From Thiohalocapsa sp. ML1 (GTDB lineage Bacteria > Pseudomonadota > Gammaproteobacteria > Chromatiales > Chromatiaceae): a stretch of DNA of 64,000 nucleotides. The position numbers were made by a program, and so were the translations under genes. A model generated the notes under the pieces. It made no database searches. It was not told the DNA's origin and saw only the letters and a list, made by a program, of their open reading frames with translations. Positions 43,985 to 52,469 of this stretch are shown piece by piece; the stretch's first letter is position 1, and every line of letters starts with the position of its first letter. The DNA lies in contig NZ_JABX01000021.1 of NCBI RefSeq assembly GCF_001469165.1, forward strand, positions 41,838 through 105,837. The letters run 5' to 3'.

Positions 43985-46216
43985 CTAGCCCGCGACCCGC
44001 AACGGCAGCGCATAGAGCCGCCGCCCGGTCGCCGCCGCCAGCGCGTTGGCCACGGCCGGGGCGATGACGGGCGTGGCCGGCTCGCCGACGCCGGTGGACG
44101 GCTCGGTGGACGGCACGATGTGCACCTCGACGCTCGGCATCTTGTCGATGCGCAGCACCAAATAGTCGTGGAAGTTGGATTGCTGCACGAGGCCGTCCTG
44201 CAGCGTGATCTCGGACATCAGCGCCGCGGACAGCCCGAAGCCCATGCCGCCTTCCATCTGCGCGACCACCACGTCCGGGTTCACGACGGTGCCGCAGTCC
44301 ACGGCAATCACCACGCGGTCCACGCTGTAGCCGCCGGCGCCGTCGAGCGTCACCTCCGCCACCATGGCCACGTAGCTGCCGAAGGACTTGTGCACGGCGA
44401 TGCCGCGCCCGCGCCCGTCGGCCAGCGGCTCGCCGTACCAGTCGCCTTGCTCGGCGGCGAGCTTCAGCACGCCGCGCTCGCGGGGGCTCGCGTCCATCAG
44501 CGCGAGCCGGAAGTCCACCGGGTCCCGGCCCGCCGCGGCGGCGAGCTCGTCCATCATGCATTCCACCGCGAAGGCCGTGTGCGTGGAGCCGACGGCGCGC
44601 CACCACTGCACCGGCACGGGCAGGGCGGGCGAGTGCAGGTCGACGGCCTGATTGGGGATGGCGTAGGGCAGCTCTTTGGCGCCTTCCACCGAGGTCTGGT
44701 CCACCTCGTCCACCACCAGCATCGGCTCGAAGGCGGTGCCGGCCATGATGGACTGGCCGACGATGCGGTGCTGCCAGGCCACCGGCCGGCCCGCGGCATC
44801 AAGGCCCGCCCGCAGCTTGTGCAGAAAGAGCGGCCGATACCAGCCGGCGCGCATGTCGTCCTCGCGGGTCCAGATGAGCTTGACGGGCCGCTCGCCGCCG
44901 GCGGCCTTGAAGATGTGCGCCGCCTCGACGAGGTAGTCCGACTGCGGATTCGCGCGCCGGCCGAAGGAGCCGCCGGCGTAGAGCATCTCGATGCGCACCC
45001 GCGCCGGCGGCAGCCCGAGCACGCCGGCAACGGCCTGTTGGTCGATGGTCTGGAACTGCTCGCCGTTGATAACGCGCACGCCCCGGGTGCCGTCCGGGCC
45101 GGCGGCGTCCGGCGCGATGACGCAGTCCATGGTTTCCATGGCTGCATGGGCGAGGTAGGGCACGCGGTACTCGGCGTCGATGACGCGGGCGGCGCCCGCG
45201 AGCGCCTGCTCCGCGTCGCCAATGCGCATGGCGGGCAGGCCCGGCTGTTCGGCGAGCTTGCGATAGTCCGCCAGGATCTCCTCGGAGCCCTGCTTGAAGG
45301 CGTTGGCCTCGTCCCAGTCGATCTTCAGCGCGTCGCGGCCCTGCTTGGCCGACCAGAAGTCCTGTGCGAGCACGGCGACGCCGGTCGGCACCTGTACCAC
45401 CAGCTCGACGCCGGGGATGGCCCGGGCGGCGTTGTCGTCGTAGGCCCGCACCGTGGCGCCGAAGCGCGGCGGGTGCGCGATGCAGGCCGTCAGCATGTTC
45501 GGCAGCCGGATGTCTTGCGTGAACTGCGCGACGCCGGTGCACTTGGGCAAGCTGTCCTTGCGCGGCAGGAAGGCCTTGCCGATGAGCTTGAAGTCGGCCG
45601 GGGCCTTGAGCTTGGGCGCCTCCGGCACTGGCTGGTCGGCGGCGGCCTCGGCCAGCTCGCCGAAGCTGGCCTGCCGGCCGCTCGCGGCATGGCTCACGAC
45701 GCCGTCGCTGAGCGTGATCTCGGCCGCCGGCACCTGCCAGCGCTCGGCGGCGGCGCCCACGAGCATGGCGCGGGCCGCGGCGCCGGCCTTGCGCATCTGC
45801 TCGTAGGCATTGGCGATGGCCGTGCTGCCGCCGGTGCCCTGCACCTGGCCCCAGAACAGGTTGTTGTAGCGCTCGGCATCCACCGGCGCGCCCTCGGGCT
45901 GCACCTGCTCCCAGCGGGCGTCCAGCTCCTCGGCCACCAGCGTGCAGAGGCCGGTGTAGGTGCCCTGGCCCATCTCCAGGTGCTTGCAGATGACGGTGAC
46001 GCCGTCGTCGCTGCCGATGCGCACGAAGGCGTTGGGCGCGAAGTCCCCGACGGCCGCGTGCTCGCCGCCCGCCATGCCGGGGCCGGCGATGCGCTGCGGG
46101 CTCGCCGTTTGGGCGCGCCCGGGCAGCCAGACGCCGAGCGTGAGCCCGGCGACGGCGCCGGTGGCGGTCTTGAGGAAGCCGCGGCGGCTCAGGTTGACGA
46201 TGGTGTGGTTGCTCAT
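43985..46216 (-). CDS. Molybdopterin-binding subunit of an isoquinoline 1-oxidoreductase-type enzyme
   Basis: Large catalytic subunit (743 residues) of a xanthine oxidase-family molybdenum hydroxylase. The start MSNHTIVNLSRRGFLKTATG is preceded by GGAG at a good distance and gives a clear twin-arginine signal, so the enzyme is probably exported. Typical segments are VTVICKHLEMGQGTYTGLC, VQGTGGSTAIANAYEQMRKAG, the molybdopterin-site YAGGSFGRRANPQSDYLVEA, and AVGSTHTAFAVECMMDE; near the C-terminus is EPSTGVGEPATPVIAPAVANAL with the catalytic-type GVGEPA motif. The N-terminus overlaps the iron-sulfur subunit closely. The substrate (aldehyde or N-heterocycle) is unknown. Confidence 0.92.
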   Translation of the reverse strand: MSNHTIVNLSRRGFLKTATGAVAGLTLGVWLPGRAQTASPQRIAGPGMAGGEHAAVGDFAPNAFVRIGSDDGVTVICKHLEMGQGTYTGLCTLVAEELDARWEQVQPEGAPVDAERYNNLFWGQVQGTGGSTAIANAYEQMRKAGAAARAMLVGAAAERWQVPAAEITLSDGVVSHAASGRQASFGELAEAAADQPVPEAPKLKAPADFKLIGKAFLPRKDSLPKCTGVAQFTQDIRLPNMLTACIAHPPRFGATVRAYDDNAARAIPGVELVVQVPTGVAVLAQDFWSAKQGRDALKIDWDEANAFKQGSEEILADYRKLAEQPGLPAMRIGDAEQALAGAARVIDAEYRVPYLAHAAMETMDCVIAPDAAGPDGTRGVRVINGEQFQTIDQQAVAGVLGLPPARVRIEMLYAGGSFGRRANPQSDYLVEAAHIFKAAGGERPVKLIWTREDDMRAGWYRPLFLHKLRAGLDAAGRPVAWQHRIVGQSIMAGTAFEPMLVVDEVDQTSVEGAKELPYAIPNQAVDLHSPALPVPVQWWRAVGSTHTAFAVECMMDELAAAAGRDPVDFRLALMDASPRERGVLKLAAEQGDWYGEPLADGRGRGIAVHKSFGSYVAMVAEVTLDGAGGYSVDRVVIAVDCGTVVNPDVVVAQMEGGMGFGLSAALMSEITLQDGLVQQSNFHDYLVLRIDKMPSVEVHIVPSTEPSTGVGEPATPVIAPAVANALAAATGRRLYALPLRVAG

Positions 46217-46233
46217 GGTCGTCTCCTGCGGCA

Positions 46234-46701
46234 TCACGCCAGCGCCTCGGCGGCCTTGTGGATGGCCTTGCGGATGCGCGCGTAGGTCGCGCAGCGGCAG
46301 ATGTTGCCGGCCATGTCGGTGTCGATGGCGGCGTCATCCGGCCGCGGGTCGGCGGCCAACAGCGCCGCCGCCTGCATGATCTGCCCTGATTGGCAGAAGC
46401 CGCACTGGACCACGTCCAGATCCAGCCAGGCCTGCTGCACCGCGGTGCCGGTCTTGCCCAGCGGGCCGCCGGCGACGCCCTCGATGGTCGTGATCTCCTG
46501 GCCCACGGCGGCGCTCACGGGCAGCGAGCACGAACGCACGGCGGCGGTGCCGAGATGCACGGTGCAGGCGCCGCACTGGCCGATGCCGCAGCCGTACTTG
46601 GTGCCGGTCAGGCCGACATGCTCGCGCAGCGCCCACAAGAGCGGCATCTGCGGGTCGATGTTCAGGCGGTGTGTCTCGCCGTTGACGCGAAGCTCGATCA
46701 T
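46234..46701 (-). CDS. (2Fe-2S) subunit of the molybdenum hydroxylase
   Basis: A 155-residue electron-transfer subunit. The plant-ferredoxin cluster ligands are C38, C43, C46 and C58 ([12 protein letters not shown]...RSC); the second cluster ligands are C100, C103, C135 and C137 (QCGFCQSGQ...NICRCATY). It precedes the molybdenum subunit in the same transcript with 17 bases between this stop and the preferred start. No FAD subunit is adjacent, as is usual for IorAB-type enzymes, which pass electrons to cytochromes. A family 2 repeat end lies 35 bases upstream of its ATG. Confidence 0.95.
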   Translation of the reverse strand: MIELRVNGETHRLNIDPQMPLLWALREHVGLTGTKYGCGIGQCGACTVHLGTAAVRSCSLPVSAAVGQEITTIEGVAGGPLGKTGTAVQQAWLDLDVVQCGFCQSGQIMQAAALLAADPRPDDAAIDTDMAGNICRCATYARIRKAIHKAAEALA

Positions 46702-46736
46702 CGCGGGGTGACCTCCGGGCGGCGGGGAAGGGTCGG

Positions 46737-46868
46737 TTAGGAACCGTTAAAAAACAACTGGAACACACTCATCTCCAACACGCGCATGCTGCCAGCCGTC
46801 CGTCGAAATCGAAATCGGGATCGAAATCGGGATCGGGATCGGGACCGAAATCGGGATCGGGATCGAAA
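46737..46868. repeat. Interspersed repeat family 2 copy upstream of iorA-type gene
   Basis: Starts TTAGGAACCGTTAAAAAACA + ACTG (46737-46760), followed by GAACACACTCATCTCCAACA and GAAATCGGGATCGG-type hexamers (46802-46868). It is the same layout as 33840-33952 read in reverse. A heptamer array (GGCCGAG, 46878-46900) follows without an opposing arm. Confidence 0.8.
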
Positions 46869-47128
46869 CCGCGCTTAGGCCGAGGGCCGAGGGCCGAGGA
46901 GCGCGCCTTCCCGGGCTGGGTTGGCGCCGGCGCCGTCTCGCCAATGTCGGCGCGGCGCCCGCAATGCCAAGTCTGCGGGCTGCCGGCTGCGGCTGACGAT
47001 CTAGTTTGACGATGATGAAATTCTGCGTGATTGTCAGCAGCGATGGATCTCTTCGTCAGAAACGTCTGGCAAAGCAAATGCGAACCACTATCATCGTCAC
47101 CAAGCCAGACACCTCTCGGAGCAGACCC
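46869..47128. other. Repeat remnant and leader region without a gene
   Basis: Contains the one-armed GGCCGAG heptamers (46878-46900), then GC-rich sequence, then a lower-GC leader from about 47000 (GTTTGACGATGATGAAATTC) that probably holds the promoter of the DUF2061 gene. An in-frame extension upstream of that gene is not conserved. Confidence 0.5.
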
Positions 47129-47353
47129 ATGACCAAGACCATCAGCTTCGCCATCATGCACTTCGGCGTCGCCTTCGGCGTCACCTATGCCATCACCGGC
47201 GACGTGCTCATCGGCAGTGCCGTCGCCCTCGTCGAGCCCGCCGTCAACACCGTCGGCTACTACTTTCACGAGAAGGTGTGGGAGCGGTTGCGCCGGACGC
47301 CCGGCACGCCGCAGGGTCACATCGACAGCGCCGCCACGGCACTTGCGGCCTAG
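47129..47353 (+). CDS. DUF2061 small membrane protein
   Basis: A 74-residue protein starting MTKTISFAIMHFGVAFGVTY, with two hydrophobic segments (about 5-22 and 25-42), the family-typical AITGDVLIGSAVALVEPAVNT and YYFHEKVWERLRR. DUF2061 proteins are small inner-membrane proteins of unknown function. The start is placed here because the preceding 41 in-frame residues look like leader sequence. A repeat of family 1 follows about 20 bases after the stop. Confidence 0.85.
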   Translation: MTKTISFAIMHFGVAFGVTYAITGDVLIGSAVALVEPAVNTVGYYFHEKVWERLRRTPGTPQGHIDSAATALAA

Positions 47354-47374
47354 GGCGGCGGGGCCTCAGACCGA

Positions 47375-47613
47375 GGAGAGGGCCGAGGGCCGAGGGGGGC
47401 GCCCTTGGGCCTCGGCCCTAGATTGCTTGCCGGCGCAGAATGTCTGCGGATGAGTCAAGCTTCGACGGGGCGTCGGACTGGCGAGGCGCGTCCGGGGTGC
47501 GTCGGGATCGAAATCGAACCGAGTGCCAACCGATCCCGATCCCGATCCCGATCCCGATAGCGATGTCGATAGCGATGAGCACGACTCGTCGGTCTGACGC
47601 GAGGGCTCGCTAG
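47375..47613. repeat. Interspersed repeat family 1, copy G with hexamer tract
   Basis: A small GGCCGAG hairpin (47378-47416) is followed by the standard left end TAGATTGCTTGCCGGCGC (47419), GATGAGTCAAGCTTCGACGG, GAAATCGAACCGAGTGCCAA, GATCCC/GATAGC hexamers (47536-47573), and the right end GAGCACGACTCGTCGGTCTG...GCTCGCTAG. The right half closely matches copy C. The final CTAG contains the stop codon of the minus-strand hydrolase gene. Confidence 0.88.
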
Positions 47614-48530
47614 CGCGAGCTCTGCCCCAGCAGCTCCTCCAAGATCTGCTGCGCGTAGCGAATCGGCACGGAGTAATGCCCCTCCCCCGGCAGCTCCACC
47701 AAGTCTGCATCCGGCAATTGCGCCGCGAGCCAGCGCGCGTGCTCGATGGGCACGGTGCCGTCCGCCTGCCCATGCCAGATGCGGATTGGCGCGTGGATCT
47801 GTCCGAAGTCGATGCCCCAGTCGTGCGTGTAAAGCGCGAGATCCCGCCGCGCGCCCGGCGCGCCGCGCTGCATCGCGTCGGCAATGGTGCGGTTCAGGAT
47901 CGCGGCGGTGTCGCCCGCGGCGAGCACGCCCAAGTCCGCGGGCGGTGCGCCGATGTGCCGAAAGCGCTCCACCAGGTCCGGCCAGTGCGCGAGCACCGCC
48001 GTTGTCGGGCCGCCGTAGACTAGGCTCGCGAGCCACGCCGGCTGGCGACCCACGAGCAGGCTGGTGCGGGCGGCCGGGTTCATCTGCTGCAATTGGTCGT
48101 CGCGGTAGATGGCGCCGAGCGGGCAGACCAGCGTGCAGCCGGCGAGCTGGCCCGGCAACCGCTCCGGCAGGAAGCGCGCGCAGGCGAGCGCATAGGGTCC
48201 GCCGCCGGAGACGCCGATGACGGCGAAGCGTTTCAGTGCAAGCGCCGTCGCCAGTGCGGCGCAGTCGTTCGCCCAGTCCGCGAGCTGTCGCTCCGGGGCG
48301 TCGTCGGAGTCGCCGTAGCCCGGCCGGTCCGGCGCGATAATGCGCGCACCGGCGGCGAGCGCGTCCGCGTGCATCAGCCCGGCCTCGCGCCGGGAGCTTG
48401 GAAAGCCATGGAAGTACAACACCGGGGCGCCGTCCGGGGCGCCGTATTCGGCATAGGCTAGGCGGCGGCCGTCCGGCAGCCGCAGGTCGTGTGGGCCGTC
48501 GTCGGGCGGCCCGGGTGCTGTGTCGGTCAT
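47610..48530 (-). CDS. Alpha/beta hydrolase
   Basis: A 306-residue cytosolic hydrolase from MTDTAPGPPDDGP. Motifs are the oxyanion region YFHGFPSSRREAGLM (HGFP), the nucleophile elbow IGVSGGGPYALACA (Ser in GxSGG), the acid around WHGQADGTVPIEHARWL, and the catalytic histidine in PGEGHYSVPIRY. It follows pyk with 34 bases between stop and start, so the two are probably co-transcribed. Substrate is not predictable. The TAG stop is provided by the end of repeat copy G. Confidence 0.9.
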   Translation of the reverse strand: MTDTAPGPPDDGPHDLRLPDGRRLAYAEYGAPDGAPVLYFHGFPSSRREAGLMHADALAAGARIIAPDRPGYGDSDDAPERQLADWANDCAALATALALKRFAVIGVSGGGPYALACARFLPERLPGQLAGCTLVCPLGAIYRDDQLQQMNPAARTSLLVGRQPAWLASLVYGGPTTAVLAHWPDLVERFRHIGAPPADLGVLAAGDTAAILNRTIADAMQRGAPGARRDLALYTHDWGIDFGQIHAPIRIWHGQADGTVPIEHARWLAAQLPDADLVELPGEGHYSVPIRYAQQILEELLGQSSR

Positions 48531-48564
48531 GTGTTCACTGTGGGGCTCGATCGGGCTCCGCGCA

Positions 48565-50013
48565 TCAGACGCAGTCCTGCGCCCGCGCGCCGTCCAGCTC
48601 AATGATCTCGAGTCGGTGGTTGCCGCAGGGGTATTCATCGGACGGACCTTGGGTCAGCAGCACCAGACCCGTGTCGACGCAGTGCTCGGCGAGCCAGCCG
48701 CGCACGAACGGCGTCCAGTCCGCAAGGTCCTCCGTCACCTGCTCCGCGTGCACGCCGTAGCTGAAGCAGAGCTGCTGCGCCGTATCGGCGTTGGGCGTGA
48801 AGGCCACCAGCGGACACGGCAGCCGGAAGCGCGCGATACGCCGGGCGGTGTTGCCGCTGCGGGTCGGCGCCGCCACCAGCCGCGGCGCACCGCGCTCCGC
48901 GGTGTGGTAGACGCTCCGAGCAATGAGGTCCTCGGCGCGGCGGCTGCCGTCGCCGGCGTAGGCGCCGACGCGCTCCGCCTGCTGGCGCAGGTTGCGCTCG
49001 GGCTCGATGGCGGCGGCGATGGCGGCCAGCATCTCCACCGACTCTACCGGGAAACGGCCCATCGCCGACTCCGCCGACAGCATGACGCAATCGGTGCCGC
49101 CGAGGATGGCGTTGGCGACGTCGGTGGCCTCGGCCCGCGTCGGCCGGCGCAGCGTGACCATGGACTCCAGCATCTGCGTGGCGGTGATGACGGGCTTGCC
49201 GGCACGGTTCGCCAGCTCCGTGATGCGCCGCTGCGCCACGGCGATGGTCTCGATGGGGATCTCCACACCCAAGTCGCCGCGCGCCACCATGATGCCGTCG
49301 GCGGCGGTGAGAATCGCCTCCAAGTTCTCCAGCGCATCGGCGCGCTCGATCTTGGCGATGACGAAGGGCGCGTAGTCGAGCGCCCGGGCGGCCTCGCGCA
49401 CCGCGTCGATGTCGTGCGCGTTGGCGACGAAGGACTGGCTCACGGCATCGATGCGGTGCTCCGCCGCGAAGCCGAGCCAGGCGCGGTCGTCCTCCGTAAA
49501 GGCGCTGATGCCGAGATCGATGCCGGGCAGGTTCAGCCCCTTGCGCGAGCGCAGCTCCCCGCCCGCGCGCACGTTGCAGATCACATCGTTGCCCTGCACC
49601 TCCACGACCTTGAGCAGGATGAAGCCGTCGTTCAGGAACAGCCGGTCCCCCGGGCGCACCGCTGACGGCAGCCCCGGAAAGCTCACGCTGACCCGCGCGA
49701 CGGTGCCGACGCACTCGTCCGTCGTCAGCGTGATGAGCTGGTCGCGAATCAGCTCCACCGGCTCCTCGCCTAAGTCGCCGATGCGCATCTTGGGCCCGGG
49801 CAGGTCGCCCATGATGGCGACGCGCCGGCTCGTCGCCGCTGCGGCGTCGCGGATGCGCGCGATCAGTCGGGCGTGGTAGCCCGGGTCGCCGTGGGAGAAG
49901 TTGAGTCGGGCCACGTCGAGTCCGGCGACGATGAGCCGGCGCAGCATCTCCGGCTCGTCAGACGCCGGGCCGATGGTCGCAACGATCTTGGTTTTGTGGG
50001 GGCGGTACAGCAT
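48565..50013 (-). CDS. pyk: Pyruvate kinase
   Basis: Converts PEP and ADP to pyruvate and ATP, the last step of glycolysis. The start at MLYRPHKTKIVATIGPAS is the only one that fits the family; 78 upstream in-frame residues are low-complexity and rejected. The product has 482 residues. Motifs are DVARLNFSHGDPGYH, the metal/substrate region VIAKIERADALENLEAI (catalytic Lys), MVARGDLGVEIP, KPVITATQMLESM, TRAEATDVANAILGGTDCVMLSAESA, and a C-terminal domain with CPLVAFTPN and the final LEIIELDG. It is divergent from the Anbu gene. Confidence 0.96.
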   Translation of the reverse strand: MLYRPHKTKIVATIGPASDEPEMLRRLIVAGLDVARLNFSHGDPGYHARLIARIRDAAAATSRRVAIMGDLPGPKMRIGDLGEEPVELIRDQLITLTTDECVGTVARVSVSFPGLPSAVRPGDRLFLNDGFILLKVVEVQGNDVICNVRAGGELRSRKGLNLPGIDLGISAFTEDDRAWLGFAAEHRIDAVSQSFVANAHDIDAVREAARALDYAPFVIAKIERADALENLEAILTAADGIMVARGDLGVEIPIETIAVAQRRITELANRAGKPVITATQMLESMVTLRRPTRAEATDVANAILGGTDCVMLSAESAMGRFPVESVEMLAAIAAAIEPERNLRQQAERVGAYAGDGSRRAEDLIARSVYHTAERGAPRLVAAPTRSGNTARRIARFRLPCPLVAFTPNADTAQQLCFSYGVHAEQVTEDLADWTPFVRGWLAEHCVDTGLVLLTQGPSDEYPCGNHRLEIIELDGARAQDCV

Positions 50014-50270
50014 TGCTCGTGGTCCTGGTGAACGCGGCGGCAACGGCGCCGCTCGCGGATGTCGCGATGGTAGCGGACGCGGCGGGTGCGGGTGCGTTGC
50101 GGTCTTGTGACGGGGCAGAGTGCGGGGCTTGCACAGCGTCTCGTGATCGACGCCCCCTCGCCGCCGGGTCGCGCTGGTCGTAAGCTGATGCGCCGCCCAA
50201 GCCGGCGCTCCGGCCGGCCGCGAGCGCCCTTCCACCTTCCACCGCACCGGGTGCGACCCGGCAGGCTGCC

Positions 50271-51026
50271 ATGACCTATTGCCTCGGAATCGCTGTCGAA
50301 GCCGGCCTGGTGCTGGCGTCGGACTCCCGCACCAACGCCGGCATCGACTACGTCACCAGCTTCAGCAAGCTGCATGTGCTGACGCCGGCCCCGGACCGGC
50401 TGTTCGTGCTCCTGTCCGCCGGCAATCTCGCGACCACGCAGGAGGTCATGAACCGCATCCGCCGCGACCTGGATCAGCCGCCGGCAGGCGTTCACCTCGG
50501 CAACGCCGGCTACCTGTTCGAGGCCGCGGCCTATGTCGGGCGCGTCAGCCTCGGCGTGCAGCACGACCACGGCCCGGCCCTGGCGGAGAGCGGCGTCAGC
50601 GCGCAAACCACGCTGATTCTGGGCGGGCAGATCGCCGGCCAGCCGCCGGGCCTGTACATGATCTATCCGCAAGGCAATTACTTCGCCGCCTCGCCCGAGA
50701 CGCCGTACCTGCAGATCGGCGAGAACAAGTACGGCAAGCCCGCGCTCGATCGCATCGTGCGGCCGGACATGTCGCTGGAGGACGCCGCGCGCCTGTGCCT
50801 GGTGTCGCTCGACGCCACCTCGCGCTCCAACGTCACCGTCGGCCCGCCGTTCGAGCTGGTGATCTGCCCGCGCGACCGCATGGCGCTGTCGCACCGGCTC
50901 AAGCTGACCGCGGACACGCCACTGCTCGCCGAGATCTCGCGGAGCTGGAACGCGGGCCTGCGCGCCGCCTTCGAGGGGCTGCCGCGGTTCGACTGGGAGG
51001 TGCCGAGCGCGCCCGTCGGCGGATAG
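50271..51026 (+). CDS. Anbu-type bacterial proteasome homologue
   Basis: Ntn-hydrolase fold protein of the Anbu (BPH) class, 251 residues. The expected catalytic residues are in place: T2 exposed after removal of Met1 (MTYCLGIAVEAGLVLASDSR), D18 and K33 (SFSKLHVL). Other typical parts are TNAGIDYVTSFSKLHVL, LLSAGNLATTQEVMNRI, and the TTLILGGQI strand. In many genomes Anbu is next to an alpha-E protein, an ATP-grasp protein and a transglutaminase; here none of them is adjacent, so it is solitary. Protease activity and substrates in this family are still debated. Confidence 0.92.
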   Translation: MTYCLGIAVEAGLVLASDSRTNAGIDYVTSFSKLHVLTPAPDRLFVLLSAGNLATTQEVMNRIRRDLDQPPAGVHLGNAGYLFEAAAYVGRVSLGVQHDHGPALAESGVSAQTTLILGGQIAGQPPGLYMIYPQGNYFAASPETPYLQIGENKYGKPALDRIVRPDMSLEDAARLCLVSLDATSRSNVTVGPPFELVICPRDRMALSHRLKLTADTPLLAEISRSWNAGLRAAFEGLPRFDWEVPSAPVGG

Positions 51027-51048
51027 GACAACCGTCCAAAAACAACGG
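51027..51048. repeat. Family 2 end motif next to tandem array
   Basis: GACAACCGTCCAAAAACAAC + GG just after the Anbu stop codon, a variant of GGAACCGTTCAAAAACAACTG. It is immediately followed by a 15-bp tandem array instead of hexamers. Confidence 0.65.
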
Positions 51049-51166
51049 ATGCCTGCTTAACGGATGCCTGCTTAACGGATGCCTGCTTAATGGATGCCTG
51101 CTTAATGGATGCCTGCTTAATGGATGCCTGCTTAATGGATGCCTGCTTAATGGATGCCTGCTTCGG
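51047..51166. repeat. Eight 15-bp tandem units (GGATGCCTGCTTAAY)
   Basis: Eight head-to-tail copies of GGATGCCTGCTTAAC/T; the last unit ends CGG instead of AAT. Units are nearly identical, differing mainly at the last base. There is no spacer variation, so it is not CRISPR. It lies between the Anbu gene and the convergent flavin reductase gene. Each unit carries a stop (TAA) on the plus strand but is open on the minus strand as KQASI. Confidence 0.95.
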
Positions 51167-51227
51167 GTTCCGCCGCGCTGGCCCGATTCGGGCGAGCGCC
51201 CCGTGACCTCGTCGGCCTTGGGTCTGG

Positions 51228-51860
51228 TCAGCCGCGCACCGCGGCTCGCCATGCATCGATGGCAGCGGCGTCGATGCCGCCATCGCGCGCGTACAGCCGA
51301 TCCAGCTCCGCGCGCTTGTCGGGCGGGGCCAGGTCCATGAGCCTGCCGGCGGTGAGCGGGTTGCCGTCGGCGAGCACGCCGCCGCCGGTGACCTCGGCGA
51401 GGTAGACGGTCCGGTCGCCGGTGTCCATGCGCTTCTCGACCCGGCAGTCGAGCCAGGCGAGGAGGCCTTCGACGCGCGGGTTGCCCAGGGGGGTGCGCAG
51501 GTCCGGCAGGCCGGCGTACTTGTCGGTGTCCTTGCCGGTCGCGAGGCCGAAGCGCCAGACGAGCCCCAGCGCGCTCTCGGGCAGCAGGGCCACGGCGAAG
51601 CGGTCGCTGGCCTCGATCATGCGCCAGGTGTGGTGCTGGCGGGCGATGCCGGTCACCATGCGCGGGCGGTCGCCGACGATGGCGGCGCGCGCCACGAAGG
51701 TGGCGATGCAGCCGCCGCAACGGCTGCCGGGCGCGGCGGTCTCGGCCGCGGTGACCAGCCAGAGCGGCGGGTCGTAGAGGTGGTAGACGGCGCGCACCGC
51801 GGCGGCGGTGTCAGCGTCCAGGGGCTGTGCGCTTGCGGCTTTGGGGGCGGGCTCGGACAT
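51228..51860 (-). CDS. Flavin reductase-like FMN-binding protein
   Basis: A 210-residue split-barrel flavoprotein from MSEPAPKAASAQPLD. Motifs are LWLVTAAETA, GGCIATFVARAAI, RPRMVTGIARQHHTWRMI, FAVALLPESALGLVWRFGLATG and AWLDCRVEKRMDTGDRTVYLAEV, matching the flavin reductase-like domain order. It may reduce flavin for a partner monooxygenase or bind FMN/haem. It lies 52 bases downstream of uspA on the same strand and may be in one transcript. Confidence 0.88.
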   Translation of the reverse strand: MSEPAPKAASAQPLDADTAAAVRAVYHLYDPPLWLVTAAETAAPGSRCGGCIATFVARAAIVGDRPRMVTGIARQHHTWRMIEASDRFAVALLPESALGLVWRFGLATGKDTDKYAGLPDLRTPLGNPRVEGLLAWLDCRVEKRMDTGDRTVYLAEVTGGGVLADGNPLTAGRLMDLAPPDKRAELDRLYARDGGIDAAAIDAWRAAVRG

Positions 51861-51912
51861 GGTCTGGACGGCTGTGGCTGGCGGCTCTGCACGCATGTGC
51901 GATGGTGCGCCC

Positions 51913-52338
51913 TTACTTGACCAGCGCCACCGGGATTTTCAACCGCCGGATCACGTTCTGCGCCACGGAGCCCATGAGCAATTGTGTCATGCCGGAGCGC
52001 CCGTGGGTGCCCATGACGACCCGGTCGAACTTCTGCTCCTTCGCGAACCGCGCGATGCTCTGCGCCGCATGGCCCACCAGCACGTGCCACTGGTAGCTGA
52101 CGCCGGCGGCGTCCAGGCGCGCCCGGTAGGGTTTAAGCACGGCCAGGCCCTCATCGCGGTGATAGGCGGCGATGTCGTCGTCGGAGACGAACATCCGCGC
52201 ATGGCCGGAGTCGATGGCCAACTGCACGTTGACCAGATGCAGGTCCAGCGGCACCTCGCCGCGGGCCATGTCCAGCACGTAGTCCAGGGCGCGGTCGGAG
52301 AACTCCGAGCCGTCTACCGGCAACAGCACCTTGGTCAT
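51913..52338 (-). CDS. Universal stress protein UspA family
   Basis: A 141-residue single-domain Usp. The start MTKVLLPVDGSEFSDRALDY carries the first strand and the conserved Asp (LPVDGS). The ATP-binding signature GTHGRSGMTQLLMGSVAQNVIRR (G-2x-G-9x-G-S type) is near the C-terminus, ending IPVALVK. An in-frame start 48 bases upstream is less likely. A family 2 repeat end lies 36 bases upstream of the ATG, in its leader. Confidence 0.93.
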   Translation of the reverse strand: MTKVLLPVDGSEFSDRALDYVLDMARGEVPLDLHLVNVQLAIDSGHARMFVSDDDIAAYHRDEGLAVLKPYRARLDAAGVSYQWHVLVGHAAQSIARFAKEQKFDRVVMGTHGRSGMTQLLMGSVAQNVIRRLKIPVALVK

Positions 52339-52373
52339 TCTACCTGCCTCTGCTTGTGCGCCTGACGAGTGAT

Positions 52374-52394
52374 GGGAACCGTTCAAAACAACTG
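52374..52394. repeat. Family 2 end motif upstream of uspA
   Basis: GGGAACCGTTCAAAACAACT + G followed by ATAGACATCCCTCTCCGCCG, similar to the sequence after the same motif at 46.7 kb and (reversed) at 33.9 kb. No hexamer tract follows; the 3' end of the TerC gene begins at 52470. Confidence 0.7.
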
Positions 52395-52469
52395 ATAGAC
52401 ATCCCTCTCCGCCGCCCGATCGACCGATGTCGGCTTCCGCCGTACTGACCCGGGTGTCGGGTGCTGCGG

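Noticed and set aside
50014..50247. 78-residue N-terminal extension of pyruvate kinase
   Set aside because: Low-complexity Pro/Arg/His sequence absent from the family; MLYRPHKTKIV is the normal start.
51047..51166. Possible CRISPR array
   Set aside because: Units are 15 bp, head-to-tail with no spacers, and no cas genes are near.
50678..51283. Minus-strand frame reading (KQASI)n through the 15-bp array
   Set aside because: It is antisense to the Anbu gene for half its length and has no start context; the repeat simply lacks stops in that frame.
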